From the NCBI GenBank assembly GCA_019638255.1, contig JAHBUD010000001.1:496001-560000 (forward strand): DNA of 64,000 nucleotides. Reading direction: 5' to 3'. The position numbers were made by a program, and so were the translations under genes. Shown here in pieces: positions 33,661 through 42,324 of the stretch (positions are counted from its first letter, which is position 1; each line of letters starts with the position of its first letter). The notes below the pieces were generated by a model that was not told the DNA's origin, made no database searches, and saw only the letters and a program-made list of their open reading frames with translations. The DNA comes from Cyclobacteriaceae bacterium (GTDB taxonomy: Bacteria > Bacteroidota > Bacteroidia > Cytophagales > Cyclobacteriaceae).

Positions 33661-35456
33661 TGCTCGTGTAGCTGCATTTTAAGCAAGTTACTATACAATC
33701 CATTATTAAGCTGTGTAAGTTCCCCATGTGATCCCATTTCTGCAAGCTGCCCTTGGTTAATCACGAATATCCGGTCAACCTTTTTGATGGTACTTAGCCG
33801 GTGGGCTATAATGATCGAGGTTCGCCCTTCCATCAGCTTCTCCAAAGCCTGCTGCACCTGGTACTCTGAGTGTGAGTCAAGTGAACTGGTGGCCTCATCC
33901 AAAATCAGAATGGCCGGATCTTTTAATATGGCACGGGCAATGGCTATGCGCTGACGTTGCCCACCTGAAAGTTTTACGCCCCGCTCACCCACCAGGGTAT
34001 CCAATTTTTCAGGGAAGCGGTCAATGAACTCAATAGCGTTTGCTTTTTGAGCAGCCTCGACAATTTCTTCCTCGGTTGCAGCGGGGTTTCCGTAGGAGAT
34101 GTTTTCGCGGATCGTTCCTCCAAATAGAATTACCTCTTGCGGAACAATCCCGATATTCTTACGATAGTCAGTTAAACTGAATGACTGAATGTTAACGCCA
34201 TCCGCAGCAATGGTACCTGTATTTATCTGGTAAAAGCGAAGCAATAAGTTAATAATAGTCGATTTACCCGAGCCGCTCTGCCCAACAAGTGCAATCTTTT
34301 CTCCAGCTTGGATGCTGAAGTTCAAATCCTTCAACACTTCGAACTCAGGGCGACCGGGATAAGCAAAGCTTACATGATTGAATGCGATGTCGCCTTTGAT
34401 TTTAGGCGATGCTGAAGCAGGTAGTTCAGCTTCATCCTCCTGATCAAGTATTTCAAGTATGCGCTCAGAAGCACCAATTGAACGTTGAAGTTGAGTATAA
34501 ATATCCCCTAGTCCTGCAATTGATCCGCCAATAAAAGATGTGTAAATAATGAATGAGAATAATTCGCCAACAGACAGTTGGTTGCTCTGCACAAGCAGTG
34601 CCCCATACCAACCCACAGCAACAATCCCACCGAACAACGCGAAGATCACAAATGATACAAACAGTCCACGGTAGCGTGCAGCCTGAATAGCCAACTTAAC
34701 CACTTCGGTTAATGACCGTTTGAATCGCAAAAGTTCAAAGGCTTCGTTGGTAAAAGCTTTAACAACATGAATGGATTGAAGCGATTCCTCTACTACAACG
34801 TTTGACTCTGCTAATCTATCCTGTGTCTTTTTCGAAAGATTCCTGATGTAGCGACCGAACACCAGCGCCAGAATCACCAGCACAGGAAAAGTGAACAACA
34901 TGAAAATGGTAAGTTGAGGTGCCAGGAAAAATATAATGCCAACACCAATCAGTAACGTTAGGCTTTGTCGCAACAGTTCGGCAAGCGTAACAGTAAAGGT
35001 ATCTTGCAATGTGCCCACATCGGATGTAATGCGGCTCATTAATTCACCTACCCTACGGGTATCAAAGAATGCAATGGGGAGCCAGATTATTTTTTGAAAA
35101 ATACCCTGACGCAAATCGGCAAGTGTGCGCTCGCTGGTGACAGAAAAGGCATAGACGCGCATGAATGAGAAGAACCCTTGAATCAGTAAAATTACCATCA
35201 GGGCAATGGCCACCTGATTGATGGTAGTAAAGTAGGGAACAGTTTTCCCGGAAGCCAGGTCAAGCAACTGCCCGGCTAAATAGGGAAAAGACAATACTGT
35301 ACCACTTGACAGGGCAAGGCAAACCAAGCCGACAATGAAGAGTCCTTTATGGGGCAGCATGAACCGGAAAATTCCGATTAACTTTTTAAGCGAAGCCTTG
35401 TTGATTTTTCTTTTGTCTTCTACCTGAAGTGGTTCAGCGAACGTTCTTTTGGCCAT
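33657..35456 (-). CDS. ABC exporter, fused membrane and ATPase domains (MsbA/half-transporter type)
   Basis: 599 residues. Six transmembrane helices occupy about 30-310 (the intracellular-loop motifs RRVGELMSRITSDVGTLQ and FVSFVIFALFGG lie among them). The nucleotide-binding domain follows: Walker A VGQSGSGKST near 390-400, Q-loop PQEVILFGGTI, signature LSGGQRQRIA near 497-506, Walker B ILILDEATSSLD and switch AHRLS. Homodimers of such proteins export lipids, drugs or peptides. It lies 6 nt after the lipoprotein gene and is coupled to the Fur-family gene, so metal-linked export is possible but unproven. Confidence 0.92.
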   Translation of the reverse strand: MAKRTFAEPLQVEDKRKINKASLKKLIGIFRFMLPHKGLFIVGLVCLALSSGTVLSFPYLAGQLLDLASGKTVPYFTTINQVAIALMVILLIQGFFSFMRVYAFSVTSERTLADLRQGIFQKIIWLPIAFFDTRRVGELMSRITSDVGTLQDTFTVTLAELLRQSLTLLIGVGIIFFLAPQLTIFMLFTFPVLVILALVFGRYIRNLSKKTQDRLAESNVVVEESLQSIHVVKAFTNEAFELLRFKRSLTEVVKLAIQAARYRGLFVSFVIFALFGGIVAVGWYGALLVQSNQLSVGELFSFIIYTSFIGGSIAGLGDIYTQLQRSIGASERILEILDQEDEAELPASASPKIKGDIAFNHVSFAYPGRPEFEVLKDLNFSIQAGEKIALVGQSGSGKSTIINLLLRFYQINTGTIAADGVNIQSFSLTDYRKNIGIVPQEVILFGGTIRENISYGNPAATEEEIVEAAQKANAIEFIDRFPEKLDTLVGERGVKLSGGQRQRIAIARAILKDPAILILDEATSSLDSHSEYQVQQALEKLMEGRTSIIIAHRLSTIKKVDRIFVINQGQLAEMGSHGELTQLNNGLYSNLLKMQLHEQ

Positions 35457-35462
35457 GATTAA

Positions 35463-36050
35463 TTAATATAGTACGGAGCCTTTAATGATAAAATGAACGG
35501 AGTCTCCTAAAAACAGCTTTTGCCCTCCTTCAATAGTGTAGGTTGTCAGAATGTTTTTATTGTATAGATCGGTGAATTCCATGGTTAATGTCCGACTGCT
35601 GGTCATGAGCGAGTTCTCCTGGAAATACAGCGCTTCAATCTTCCGGAGTTTTGAAGGAACATCCTGATAGTATTTTTCAACGTACCGGATAGGCAAGGGG
35701 CTCCTAGCAGTGAGCCTGTATATTTTCAGATTACTGTTGGCATCTGGTAGGCCATCGGCCAAATCATAATTGCCCCGGTTTATGGGTCTGTTTATTAAGC
35801 CAATCTCTTTGAAGATGTCCAACTCCAGGGCCCATGCGGCACTGTCTTTTGGAGTAAAAACACTGTCTTGTTCAACGCCATTCAAAATAGCTTCTTTTCG
35901 TATGGAAGCGCGCTGTTCAATCAAGTATCCGATCTGTTGTTGAATCAGACTATCGATATTGACATAGAGGGTACCCTTCTCTTGCTTTTGTGTACAAGCA
36001 AAAGCCATAAACGCGATTAGGATCAGATACAGTATAGTATTAAATCGCAT
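35463..36050 (-). CDS. Hypothetical lipoprotein
   Basis: 195 residues from the ATG at 36050, chosen because it gives a clean lipoprotein leader (MRFNTILYLILIAFMAFAC) and lies 4 nt after the gpmI stop; an upstream ATG at 36074 would overlap gpmI. The mature protein begins TQKQEKGTLYVNIDSLIQQQ and is mixed helix and strand, with no recognised domain. It is the second gene of the run gpmI, lipoprotein, ABC exporter, Fur-family regulator, with gaps of 4 and 6 nt. An outer-membrane or inner-membrane partner of the exporter is a guess from position only. Confidence 0.7.
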   Translation of the reverse strand: MRFNTILYLILIAFMAFACTQKQEKGTLYVNIDSLIQQQIGYLIEQRASIRKEAILNGVEQDSVFTPKDSAAWALELDIFKEIGLINRPINRGNYDLADGLPDANSNLKIYRLTARSPLPIRYVEKYYQDVPSKLRKIEALYFQENSLMTSSRTLTMEFTDLYNKNILTTYTIEGGQKLFLGDSVHFIIKGSVLY

Positions 36051-36054
36051 CAGA

Positions 36055-37578
36055 CTAAATTTCAACAAGCACATTGCCTGTCATTTGATCAGGAATGGGC
36101 AGCCCCATCAACGTAAGGATAGTGGGCGCCAGGTCACCTAATTTACCATCCTTTAAAGTGCCCGTGTATGCGTTTGAAACAACAATGCACGGTACAAGAT
36201 TAGTGGTGTGTGCTGTATTCGGTGTTCCGTCATCGTTAATCATGCAATCGGCATTGCCGTGGTCGGCTATAATAATGGTGATGTAGTCGTTTTTCAATGC
36301 GGCCTGAGTAACCTTTTCGGCACAGGCATCAACCGTTTCACACGCTTTAACCGCAGCTTCGAAAACACCGGTATGACCCACCATATCCGGATTAGCAAAG
36401 TTCAAACAAACAAAATCAGCTTCTTGCTTTTCAAGTTCAACGATGATTTTATCCTTGATGTCATTTGCACTCATTTCAGGTTGAAGGTCGTATGTAGCCA
36501 CTTTAGGCGATGGACAAAGAATACGTGTCTCCCCTTCAAACGTTTCCTCCCTCCCACCGGAAAAGAAGAACGTAACGTGAGGATATTTTTCTGTTTCTGC
36601 AATTCGTATTTGTTTTTTGCTGGCTCTCGAAACCACTTCACCCAACGTGTTTTCAAGATTATCTTTATCGAAAATCACCTTTACATTTTGAAACGAGTCA
36701 TCATAGTTAGTAAGCGTGGTGTAGTGCAGTAAGAGCTTCTTCATGTTGAACTCAGGAAAATCCTGCTGCGTAAGTACCTGCGTTATTTCCCTTCCACGAT
36801 CTGTTCTGAAGTTAAAGCACAAAACAGTATCGCCTTCTTTTATGGTTGCCACTGGATTGCCGTTTTCGGTAACAACAATCGGCTTAATGAATTCATCGGT
36901 CACACCATCATTATAGGATTGCTCTACTGCACGTAATACATCATCAGTTCCAACACCTTGTCCATTAACCATTAAGTCGTAAGCCAGCTTAACCCGCTCC
37001 CAGCGTTTGTCGCGATCCATCGCGTAGTATCGGCCGATTACACTTGCAATTTTACCGGTAGTTTTACGGATGTGTTGCTGAAGATCATACAGGTATTGGT
37101 AACCGCCTTTTGGATCAGTGTCTCTCCCGTCCATAAAGGCATGGATATAAACATTCCTAATGCCTTGAGAAGCTGCAATGCTGCAGATTGCTTTCAGATG
37201 CTCGATATGTGAATGAACACCACCATCCGAAACCAACCCGATAAGGTGCAAGGGTTTGTTCTGTTGCTTTACATAATCAAAAATTTCCAGTAAAGCGGGT
37301 TGATTGTCCAGCTCATGGTCATCGATTGCTTTATTAATACGAACCAGATCCTGATACACAACCCGGCCCGCCCCGATGTTCATGTGCCCCACTTCGGAGT
37401 TGCCCATTTGGCCGGACGGCAATCCTACTGCCAATCCGGATGCCTCCAGTCGGCTGTTCGGATAGCGACCATAAAGCGAGTCAACAAAAGGTGTATTTGC
37501 TTTATCGATTGCCGATACATTTTTGTTTGTTGCAATACCCCATCCATCCAGGATCATCAACAGCACTTTTCGATTCAT
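36055..37578 (-). CDS. gpmI: Cofactor-independent phosphoglycerate mutase GpmI
   Basis: 507 residues from the ATG at 37578; a TTG two codons upstream is less likely. It interconverts 3- and 2-phosphoglycerate in glycolysis with a Mn2+-dependent phosphoserine step. Seen: LLMILDGWGIA at the start, GNSEVGHMNIGAGRVVYQDL with the catalytic Ser, HAFMDGRDTDPKGG, NADPDMVGHTG-like NFANPDMVGHTGV, and ADHGNAD near the end. Usual length. First gene of the operon that continues into the lipoprotein, exporter and Fur-family genes, so these probably share its -7 element at 37605-37598. Confidence 0.96.
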   Translation of the reverse strand: MNRKVLLMILDGWGIATNKNVSAIDKANTPFVDSLYGRYPNSRLEASGLAVGLPSGQMGNSEVGHMNIGAGRVVYQDLVRINKAIDDHELDNQPALLEIFDYVKQQNKPLHLIGLVSDGGVHSHIEHLKAICSIAASQGIRNVYIHAFMDGRDTDPKGGYQYLYDLQQHIRKTTGKIASVIGRYYAMDRDKRWERVKLAYDLMVNGQGVGTDDVLRAVEQSYNDGVTDEFIKPIVVTENGNPVATIKEGDTVLCFNFRTDRGREITQVLTQQDFPEFNMKKLLLHYTTLTNYDDSFQNVKVIFDKDNLENTLGEVVSRASKKQIRIAETEKYPHVTFFFSGGREETFEGETRILCPSPKVATYDLQPEMSANDIKDKIIVELEKQEADFVCLNFANPDMVGHTGVFEAAVKACETVDACAEKVTQAALKNDYITIIIADHGNADCMINDDGTPNTAHTTNLVPCIVVSNAYTGTLKDGKLGDLAPTILTLMGLPIPDQMTGNVLVEI

Positions 37579-37597
37579 ATACAATAAAATTAGTGTG

Positions 37598-37605
37598 CAA
37601 ATATA
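37598..37605 (-). promoter_or_regulatory. -7 element of the gpmI operon
   Basis: Perfect TATATTTG on the minus strand, 19 nt before the gpmI ATG. No -33 TTTG at 17-23 nt. Confidence 0.5.
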
Positions 37606-37676
37606 TCATTGAATCAGGCATTTTGTGGGGTTACTTTTAGGTTGAGCAGGCATGTATGAAAACGCCAGTGAATTCG

Positions 37677-37706
37677 TTTGAGAATAGGCATTATGGCATA
37701 ATTTTG
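37677..37706 (+). promoter_or_regulatory. Promoter of the DUF4783 gene
   Basis: TTTG (37677-37680), 18 nt, TAATTTTG (37699-37706): both elements of the Bacteroidota sigma-A promoter at near-canonical spacing, 16 nt before the ATG. Confidence 0.7.
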
Positions 37707-37722
37707 GGTTAGATTTGCTTCT

Positions 37723-38121
37723 ATGAGGACGATTTTAAGGGCCGGACTGTTCATTTGGTTGATCTCAACCGTGCAGGTTTATGCACAGGGGGCCAATGTT
37801 GTGGAGCAGATTAAGGAGACCTTAAAGGCTGGTAGTGCCAAGGAATTGGCCAAGTACCTTAGTTCCTCGGTTGATGTTACCATTGATGGCAAGCCCGAAA
37901 CGTACAGCAAGGCACAAGCAGAATTTGTTTTACGCGACTTCTTTAAAGCCAATTCCCCATCTGGGTTTGATATCATTCACCAAGGGCAATCCAAGGGCGG
38001 CCAGCTATTTGCTATTGGAGACTATAAAAGTGGAGTGAGTACTTTCAGGGTTTGGATGAAAATAAAGGTAGCCGGAAACCAATCCCTGATTCAGGAAATA
38101 TCTTTTGTAAAAAAAGAGTAA
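37723..38121 (+). CDS. DUF4783 family secreted protein
   Basis: 132 residues. A signal peptide (MRTILRAGLFIWLISTVQVYA) precedes a small NTF2-like fold: VVEQIKETLKAGSAKELAKYLSSSVDVTIDG, then FVLRDFF, GFDIIHQGQSKGGQLFAIGDY and a final RVWMKIKV strand (motifs listed in order, not as one chain). DUF4783 proteins are widespread in Bacteroidota and usually sit beside nadC, as here (50 nt upstream of it). Function unknown. It has one of the clearest promoters in the window. Confidence 0.88.
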   Translation: MRTILRAGLFIWLISTVQVYAQGANVVEQIKETLKAGSAKELAKYLSSSVDVTIDGKPETYSKAQAEFVLRDFFKANSPSGFDIIHQGQSKGGQLFAIGDYKSGVSTFRVWMKIKVAGNQSLIQEISFVKKE

Positions 38122-38159
38122 TAGGATTTTTTTAATAACGCAGGTTTGCCGGGCTCCTC

Positions 38160-38167
38160 TATTTTTG
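38160..38167 (+). promoter_or_regulatory. -7 element 4 nt before the nadC start codon
   Basis: Perfect TATTTTTG. The next four bases are CAGC, then GTG. If used, nadC mRNA would have almost no 5' leader. A -33 element is not seen at the canonical spacing. Confidence 0.4.
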
Positions 38168-38171
38168 CAGC

Positions 38172-39029
38172 GTGAAACCTATTTACATAACCGATAATTT
38201 TCTTCAATCCTTTATAGAAACCTCACTTCGCGAAGATTTGGGCGAAGGAGATCATTCAACACTGGCCTCAATTCCCGAAGCTGAAATGGGCCAGGCCAAA
38301 CTCTTAGTAAAGGACAAGGGCATTATTGCAGGGGTTGATCTCGCGATCGAAATATTCAAGCAATTTGATCGTAGCCTCAAGGTGGAGGTTAGCCTTCAGG
38401 ATGGGGTTTCAGCAGTTGAGGGAGATATTGCCTTTGTTGTAACGGGTAGCATTCGGTCTATTCTGGCAACGGAGCGTTTAGTACTGAATTGCATGCAGCG
38501 CATGAGTGGTATAGCGACCCGCACAAATCAGCTGGTGAAGCTGGTTGAAGGCACAGGTGTGCAATTGCTGGATACACGCAAGACAACGCCAAACTTCAGG
38601 TTGATCGAAAAATGGGCAGTATTGATTGGCGGAGGCCAGAACCACCGGCTCGGTTTATACGATATGATCATGCTAAAGGATAATCATATCGATAAAGCCG
38701 GAGACATTGAACAAGCGATCAACCGAACAAAAGAGTATCTTCGCACCACAAAAAAAAATCTGAAGATTGAAGTTGAGACACGATCAATCGCAGAAGTGAA
38801 TGAAGTATTGAAAGCGGGTGGGGTTGATGTAATTATGCTGGATAATATGACGGTACCGATGATGAAGGAAGCCGTTAAGGTGATCGCTGGAAGTTGTAAA
38901 ACAGAAGCAAGCGGGGGGATAACTGAAAAAACAATCCGTGAAGTAGCGGAATGTGGCGTAGATTATATTTCCGTAGGCATGCTGACACATTCTGTACGAA
39001 GCCTTGATCTGAGTTTAAAAGTATTTTAG
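38172..39029 (+). CDS. nadC: Nicotinate-nucleotide pyrophosphorylase NadC
   Basis: 285 residues, normal length. It makes nicotinic acid mononucleotide from quinolinate and PRPP in NAD synthesis. Seen: FIETSLREDLGEGDHSTLA at the start, RLVLNCMQRMSGIATRT, LDTRKTTPNFRLIEKWAV, GGGQNHRLGLYDMIMLKDNH with the substrate Lys/His, and EASGGITEKTI. The start is GTG 38172; no other codon keeps the complete N-terminal helix. It lies in the usual Bacteroidota order after DUF4783 and before a YcxB-like gene 35 nt away. Confidence 0.95.
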   Translation: MKPIYITDNFLQSFIETSLREDLGEGDHSTLASIPEAEMGQAKLLVKDKGIIAGVDLAIEIFKQFDRSLKVEVSLQDGVSAVEGDIAFVVTGSIRSILATERLVLNCMQRMSGIATRTNQLVKLVEGTGVQLLDTRKTTPNFRLIEKWAVLIGGGQNHRLGLYDMIMLKDNHIDKAGDIEQAINRTKEYLRTTKKNLKIEVETRSIAEVNEVLKAGGVDVIMLDNMTVPMMKEAVKVIAGSCKTEASGGITEKTIREVAECGVDYISVGMLTHSVRSLDLSLKVF

Positions 39030-39064
39030 ATAGAATTTAAATTAAGTGCTTAGTTGCAAGTGTT

Positions 39065-39541
39065 ATGATTGTTAAAACAAAGAATTACAAACTTGATAAG
39101 AAGACGTACATCCGTTTGGCGTTGAAAAATATCTTAAAACAGCAAGGATGGATTGCCGGTTTGGCCGCAATTGGTATTTGCTTGCTTTACTTCTGGGTTC
39201 CCAGCATATGGTGGTTCATTGGCGCTGCAATCGGGCTCGGACTTTTTTTACTTTTTTGGTGGATACAGTTTTTTGGTGTTACCCAATTGGAGCAGGGGAA
39301 AATGTTATTTGAGAAATTCTCCTATGAAATCAGCAGCCAGCAAATACTAATGAAGATCAACCCCCGCGAGGGCATGCCCATGAAATGGGATCAGATCAAA
39401 AAAGCATCGATAGAAAAGGATTATTTTGTGCTTTTTGTCAACAAGGCTCAAATGATTTATTTACCGTTTAAAATTTTTAATACAGAGAATGAGCGGAAAT
39501 TTCTCGCAAGTATTCTGCGCACTAAGGGGCTTGTTAAATAA
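39065..39541 (+). CDS. YcxB-like membrane protein
   Basis: 158 residues. Two close transmembrane helices (about 32-50 and 52-72, QGWIAGLAAIGICLLYFWVP and WFIGAAIGLGLFLLFW) split a basic N-terminal segment from a C-terminal beta-rich cytosolic region (FEKFSYEISSQQILMKINPREGMPMKWDQI and YFVLFVNKAQMIYLPFKIF, in order). This is the YcxB-like layout, with the PH-like strand pattern after the helices. Function unknown. Same strand as nadC (35 nt) and recX (29 nt). Confidence 0.75.
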   Translation: MIVKTKNYKLDKKTYIRLALKNILKQQGWIAGLAAIGICLLYFWVPSIWWFIGAAIGLGLFLLFWWIQFFGVTQLEQGKMLFEKFSYEISSQQILMKINPREGMPMKWDQIKKASIEKDYFVLFVNKAQMIYLPFKIFNTENERKFLASILRTKGLVK

Positions 39542-39570
39542 TTCATGAGCAGAATGGCCACAATCAGGTC

Positions 39571-40041
39571 ATGAAGAAGGGGATCACACCAGAAGAGGCC
39601 AGGCAAAAAATACTACGCTATTGTGCCTATCAGGAGCGCTCGCATCAGGAGGTAAAAAACAAACTGTACGAGTATGGTTTGTTTACAAACGATGTTAATG
39701 AGCTAATAGCGTATCTCATAACAGAAGGATTTTTAAATGAAGAACGTTTCGCGCGGATGTTTGCTGGGGGCAAATTCCGGATGAAAAGTTGGGGCCGGTT
39801 AAAGATAACCCGGGCGTTGGAGGCAAAAGGGGTGAGCAAAAATTGCATCAGGTTAGGCCTATCGGAAATAAGCGATGAAGGTTACAGTGAAGCACTTATC
39901 CGGATTCTTGAAAAGAAAAATGACCAGGCATTAGAAGAGAACCTTTTTGTTAGAAGGGATAGACTGGCCCGATACGCTATCCAAAAGGGTTACGAGCCTG
40001 ATTTAGTTTGGGGAGCGCTAAAGCAGCTTCTTCCCGACTAA
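39571..40041 (+). CDS. recX: RecX-type regulatory protein
   Basis: 156 residues made of helical three-residue-turn repeats. RecX binds RecA filaments and limits recombinase activity. Seen: ILRYCAYQERSHQEVKNKLYEYG (helical repeat 1, quoted in part), LIAYLITEGFLNEERFARMFAGGKFRMKSWG-like repeat 2, and the C-terminal LARYAIQKGYEPDLVWGAL. recA is not adjacent. It follows the YcxB gene by 29 nt on the same strand. An ATG start with no competing start. Confidence 0.88.
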   Translation: MKKGITPEEARQKILRYCAYQERSHQEVKNKLYEYGLFTNDVNELIAYLITEGFLNEERFARMFAGGKFRMKSWGRLKITRALEAKGVSKNCIRLGLSEISDEGYSEALIRILEKKNDQALEENLFVRRDRLARYAIQKGYEPDLVWGALKQLLPD

Positions 40042-40117
40042 AAACATTAATAGTTGCTTCCTCAGTAGCGTTTTGCCAAAATCTTTGCTTTATCTTTATA
40101 GGATTTCAATTACCATA

Positions 40118-40639
40118 ATGAACCCTAAAACAACCTGCTGTGATATCTTAACACAGCTAACGGATTTAGTTAACCAATTGTCCGACCAGGAATACACTAA
40201 GCCCATCGAATCATTAAGCCAGGCATCAATCGGTCAACACATTCGGCATACTATTGAGTTTTTTGTTTGCTTTGAACAGGGCTTCCACACTGGCATAATC
40301 AACTACGACAGCAGAAAGCACGATAAACTAATCGAGACGGATCGGTTTATTGCTCTAGCTGTTCTTGATCGCGTGCGCGCTTTTGTTACAAACATTAACG
40401 AGAACAAGCAGCTTAATCTTAACGTGAGTTATAGTTTGGATGATTCGGATTCTGTAACGGTTGAGACAAACTATTTTCGTGAGTTAGTTTATAATATCGA
40501 GCACGCGGTGCATCATATGGCTATTCTAAAAATTGGCGTTCGGGAGATGTCGCCTCATCTTAACCTTCCGGATACTTTTGGTATAGCATCATCAACGGTA
40601 CGGTATCAGCAGAGCACCTTCACATCTATACAGGAATAG
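40118..40639 (+). CDS. DinB-like putative metal enzyme
   Basis: 173 residues from ATG 40118; a TTG 15 codons upstream gives an unlikely extension. The four-helix DinB fold is suggested by IGQHIRHTIEFFVCFEQGF near 37-55 and NIEHAVHHMAILKIG near 126-140, whose His residues would bind one divalent metal, as in bacillithiol-type transferases. It ends with a short tail. Catalytic activity unknown. It follows recX by 76 nt and precedes the ATP-grasp gene by 6 nt, so these two are probably one transcript. Confidence 0.72.
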   Translation: MNPKTTCCDILTQLTDLVNQLSDQEYTKPIESLSQASIGQHIRHTIEFFVCFEQGFHTGIINYDSRKHDKLIETDRFIALAVLDRVRAFVTNINENKQLNLNVSYSLDDSDSVTVETNYFRELVYNIEHAVHHMAILKIGVREMSPHLNLPDTFGIASSTVRYQQSTFTSIQE

Positions 40640-40645
40640 CTGCGC

Positions 40646-41704
40646 GTGCATCTGACAAAAAAAATCCTTAGAAGTAACTTTTTCATCCGATTAAGGAGCT
40701 GGGAATATTGGCCTTTTGAAATTGTTCAATTCCCCCTGATGCTTTATTGGCTTTGGTTATCCCTAAAAGCGCGTTCACTTTTATTTTTCTCTGCTTCAAA
40801 TCCGCGTATAACACTTGGAGGGATGTTGGGTGAATCAAAGTATGAAGTGTTGATGCAACTACCGGAGCGGGTACGGCCGCGAACTATTCGTATTAGTCCA
40901 CCGGCTACCGTGGATGAAGTAATTAACGAAATGGCCAACGCAGGTTTAAATTTTCCTGTAATCTTCAAGCCCGATATCGGAGAGCGCGGTTTTTTGGTCA
41001 AAAGAATTTTTACCACAGTGGATATTGAAAACTATCTGATGAAGATCAATGGCAATTTTCTTATTCAGGAACTGGTTGACCTTCCGTGTGAGTGTGGTGT
41101 ATTTTATGTCAGGTTTCCGGTTGATAGTAATGGAATCGTTACCTCAATTGTACTAAAGGAAATGCTTCATGCAGTTGGCGATGGCAAGTCAACGGTAAGA
41201 GAAATCATACATGAAAACGATCGTGCGAAGTTGCAATGGAGCATTTTGAAAGAAAGCCTTAAAGACAAACTAGATCTGGTTTTAAAGCCGGGGGAGCGCC
41301 TTGAATTGAATGCAATTGGAAACCACTGTTTAGGCACGAAATTCCTGAACGGGAATAGTCTACTGGCAAGCGAAGTGTCAGCTAGTTTCGATTTGATCAG
41401 TAAGCAAATGGGCGATTTTTATTTTGGCCGCTTCGATTTGCGATGCAATGCACCTGAGGATTTACGAACAGGAACAGTAAAAATTCTTGAAGTGAATGGA
41501 TGCGGAGCTGAGCCTGCGCACATTTATCACCCGGGCTATTCCTTGTTCAACGCCTACAAAGTTCTGTTTACATACTGGAAAGCATTGTACAAGATTAGCA
41601 TGCAAAATCATAGAAACGGAGTGCCGTTTTTGGCTCTTCGCGATGGCCGTAGAATTTACAAGGAATACAGGCGAGCCATGCAACCAAAACAAGGAACATT
41701 ATAA
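40646..41704 (+). CDS. ATP-grasp protein with N-terminal membrane segment
   Basis: 352 residues from GTG 40646; no ATG nearby. A hydrophobic stretch (IVQFPLMLYWLWLSLKARSLLFF, about 26-48) precedes the ATP-grasp part: VIFKPDIGERGFLVKRI near 108-124, FLIQELVDLPCECGVFYVRF and the metal end VKILEVNGCGAEPAHIYHPGYS near 275-296, all like D-alanine-D-alanine ligase relatives. It should join a carboxylate to an amine with ATP at the membrane face. Substrate unknown. Close to the DinB gene; the convergent ompH gene is separated by a terminator. Confidence 0.7.
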   Translation: MHLTKKILRSNFFIRLRSWEYWPFEIVQFPLMLYWLWLSLKARSLLFFSASNPRITLGGMLGESKYEVLMQLPERVRPRTIRISPPATVDEVINEMANAGLNFPVIFKPDIGERGFLVKRIFTTVDIENYLMKINGNFLIQELVDLPCECGVFYVRFPVDSNGIVTSIVLKEMLHAVGDGKSTVREIIHENDRAKLQWSILKESLKDKLDLVLKPGERLELNAIGNHCLGTKFLNGNSLLASEVSASFDLISKQMGDFYFGRFDLRCNAPEDLRTGTVKILEVNGCGAEPAHIYHPGYSLFNAYKVLFTYWKALYKISMQNHRNGVPFLALRDGRRIYKEYRRAMQPKQGTL

Positions 41705-41709
41705 AAATT

Positions 41710-41740
41710 AAAAACCCCGGTAGAATTTACCAGGGTTTTA
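41710..41740. terminator. Bidirectional intrinsic terminator
   Basis: AAAACCC.C.GGTA-GAATT-TACC.A.GGGTTTT, an 11-bp stem with one mismatch and A/T tracts on both flanks, placed between the convergent ATP-grasp gene and ompH. Confidence 0.85.
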
Positions 41741-41761
41741 ATCAAGCTATTGTATAGCAAA

Positions 41762-42301
41762 TTATTTCTTTGGAGCAGCGGCTTGCGGAGTGATGCCCAA
41801 TTTTTTGAGAACCAAATCTGAAACATCAGACTGATCGTCAGCATAAAGTACCACATCCAGGCCACTGATCTGATTAGTCAGAATCATAGTGAAACCATTT
41901 GCTTTGGCAACCTCTTCAATGGCTTTCCCTACTTTAGTAAACACGGGCTCCATTAATTGTACTTGCTTGCGTTGAAGGTTTTCCTGAGAATCTTGTTCAA
42001 GTTTTTGAATGTTCTCTTGAATCTGGCGCAATTCCCGTTCGGTATTTTGCTTTACAGCATCGGGAACAGTGGCACCATATTGCTGAAATTCCTGTAGTTT
42101 CTTTTGAAACTCGGCCACTTTACCATCGTATTGTTTTTTCAATTGCGTTTGAAGCGCTTGAAGCTCGGCTTCAATGGCTTTTGATTCAGGCATTTGACTG
42201 AAAATGTACTCCGCATCAGCAAACCCGATTTTGGTTGCGGTTTGTGCGTTTACAAATAGAGTTGTTAAACCAAAGGCCAACAGAAGAATAGTTTTTTTCA
42301 T
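41762..42301 (-). CDS. OmpH/Skp-like periplasmic chaperone 1
   Basis: 179 residues. Signal peptide (MKKTILLLAFGLTTLFVNAQ), then KIGFADAEYIFSQMPES, a long coiled-coil (about 45-115, LQALQTQLKKQYDGKVAEF and onward) and a C-terminal VAKANGFTMILTNQISGLDVVLYADDQSDVSDLVLKKLG as a folded end. Skp-like jellyfish chaperones carry unfolded outer-membrane proteins to BamA. It is the last gene of the bamA run; a second ompH gene lies 23 nt upstream. Confidence 0.92.
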   Translation of the reverse strand: MKKTILLLAFGLTTLFVNAQTATKIGFADAEYIFSQMPESKAIEAELQALQTQLKKQYDGKVAEFQKKLQEFQQYGATVPDAVKQNTERELRQIQENIQKLEQDSQENLQRKQVQLMEPVFTKVGKAIEEVAKANGFTMILTNQISGLDVVLYADDQSDVSDLVLKKLGITPQAAAPKK

Positions 42302-42324
42302 TACAGTATTGTTTATCAGTTGTT

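Noticed and set aside
36208..36732. 174-codon open frame opposite gpmI
   Set aside because: Shadow of a well-conserved gene; no promoter and no recognisable protein.
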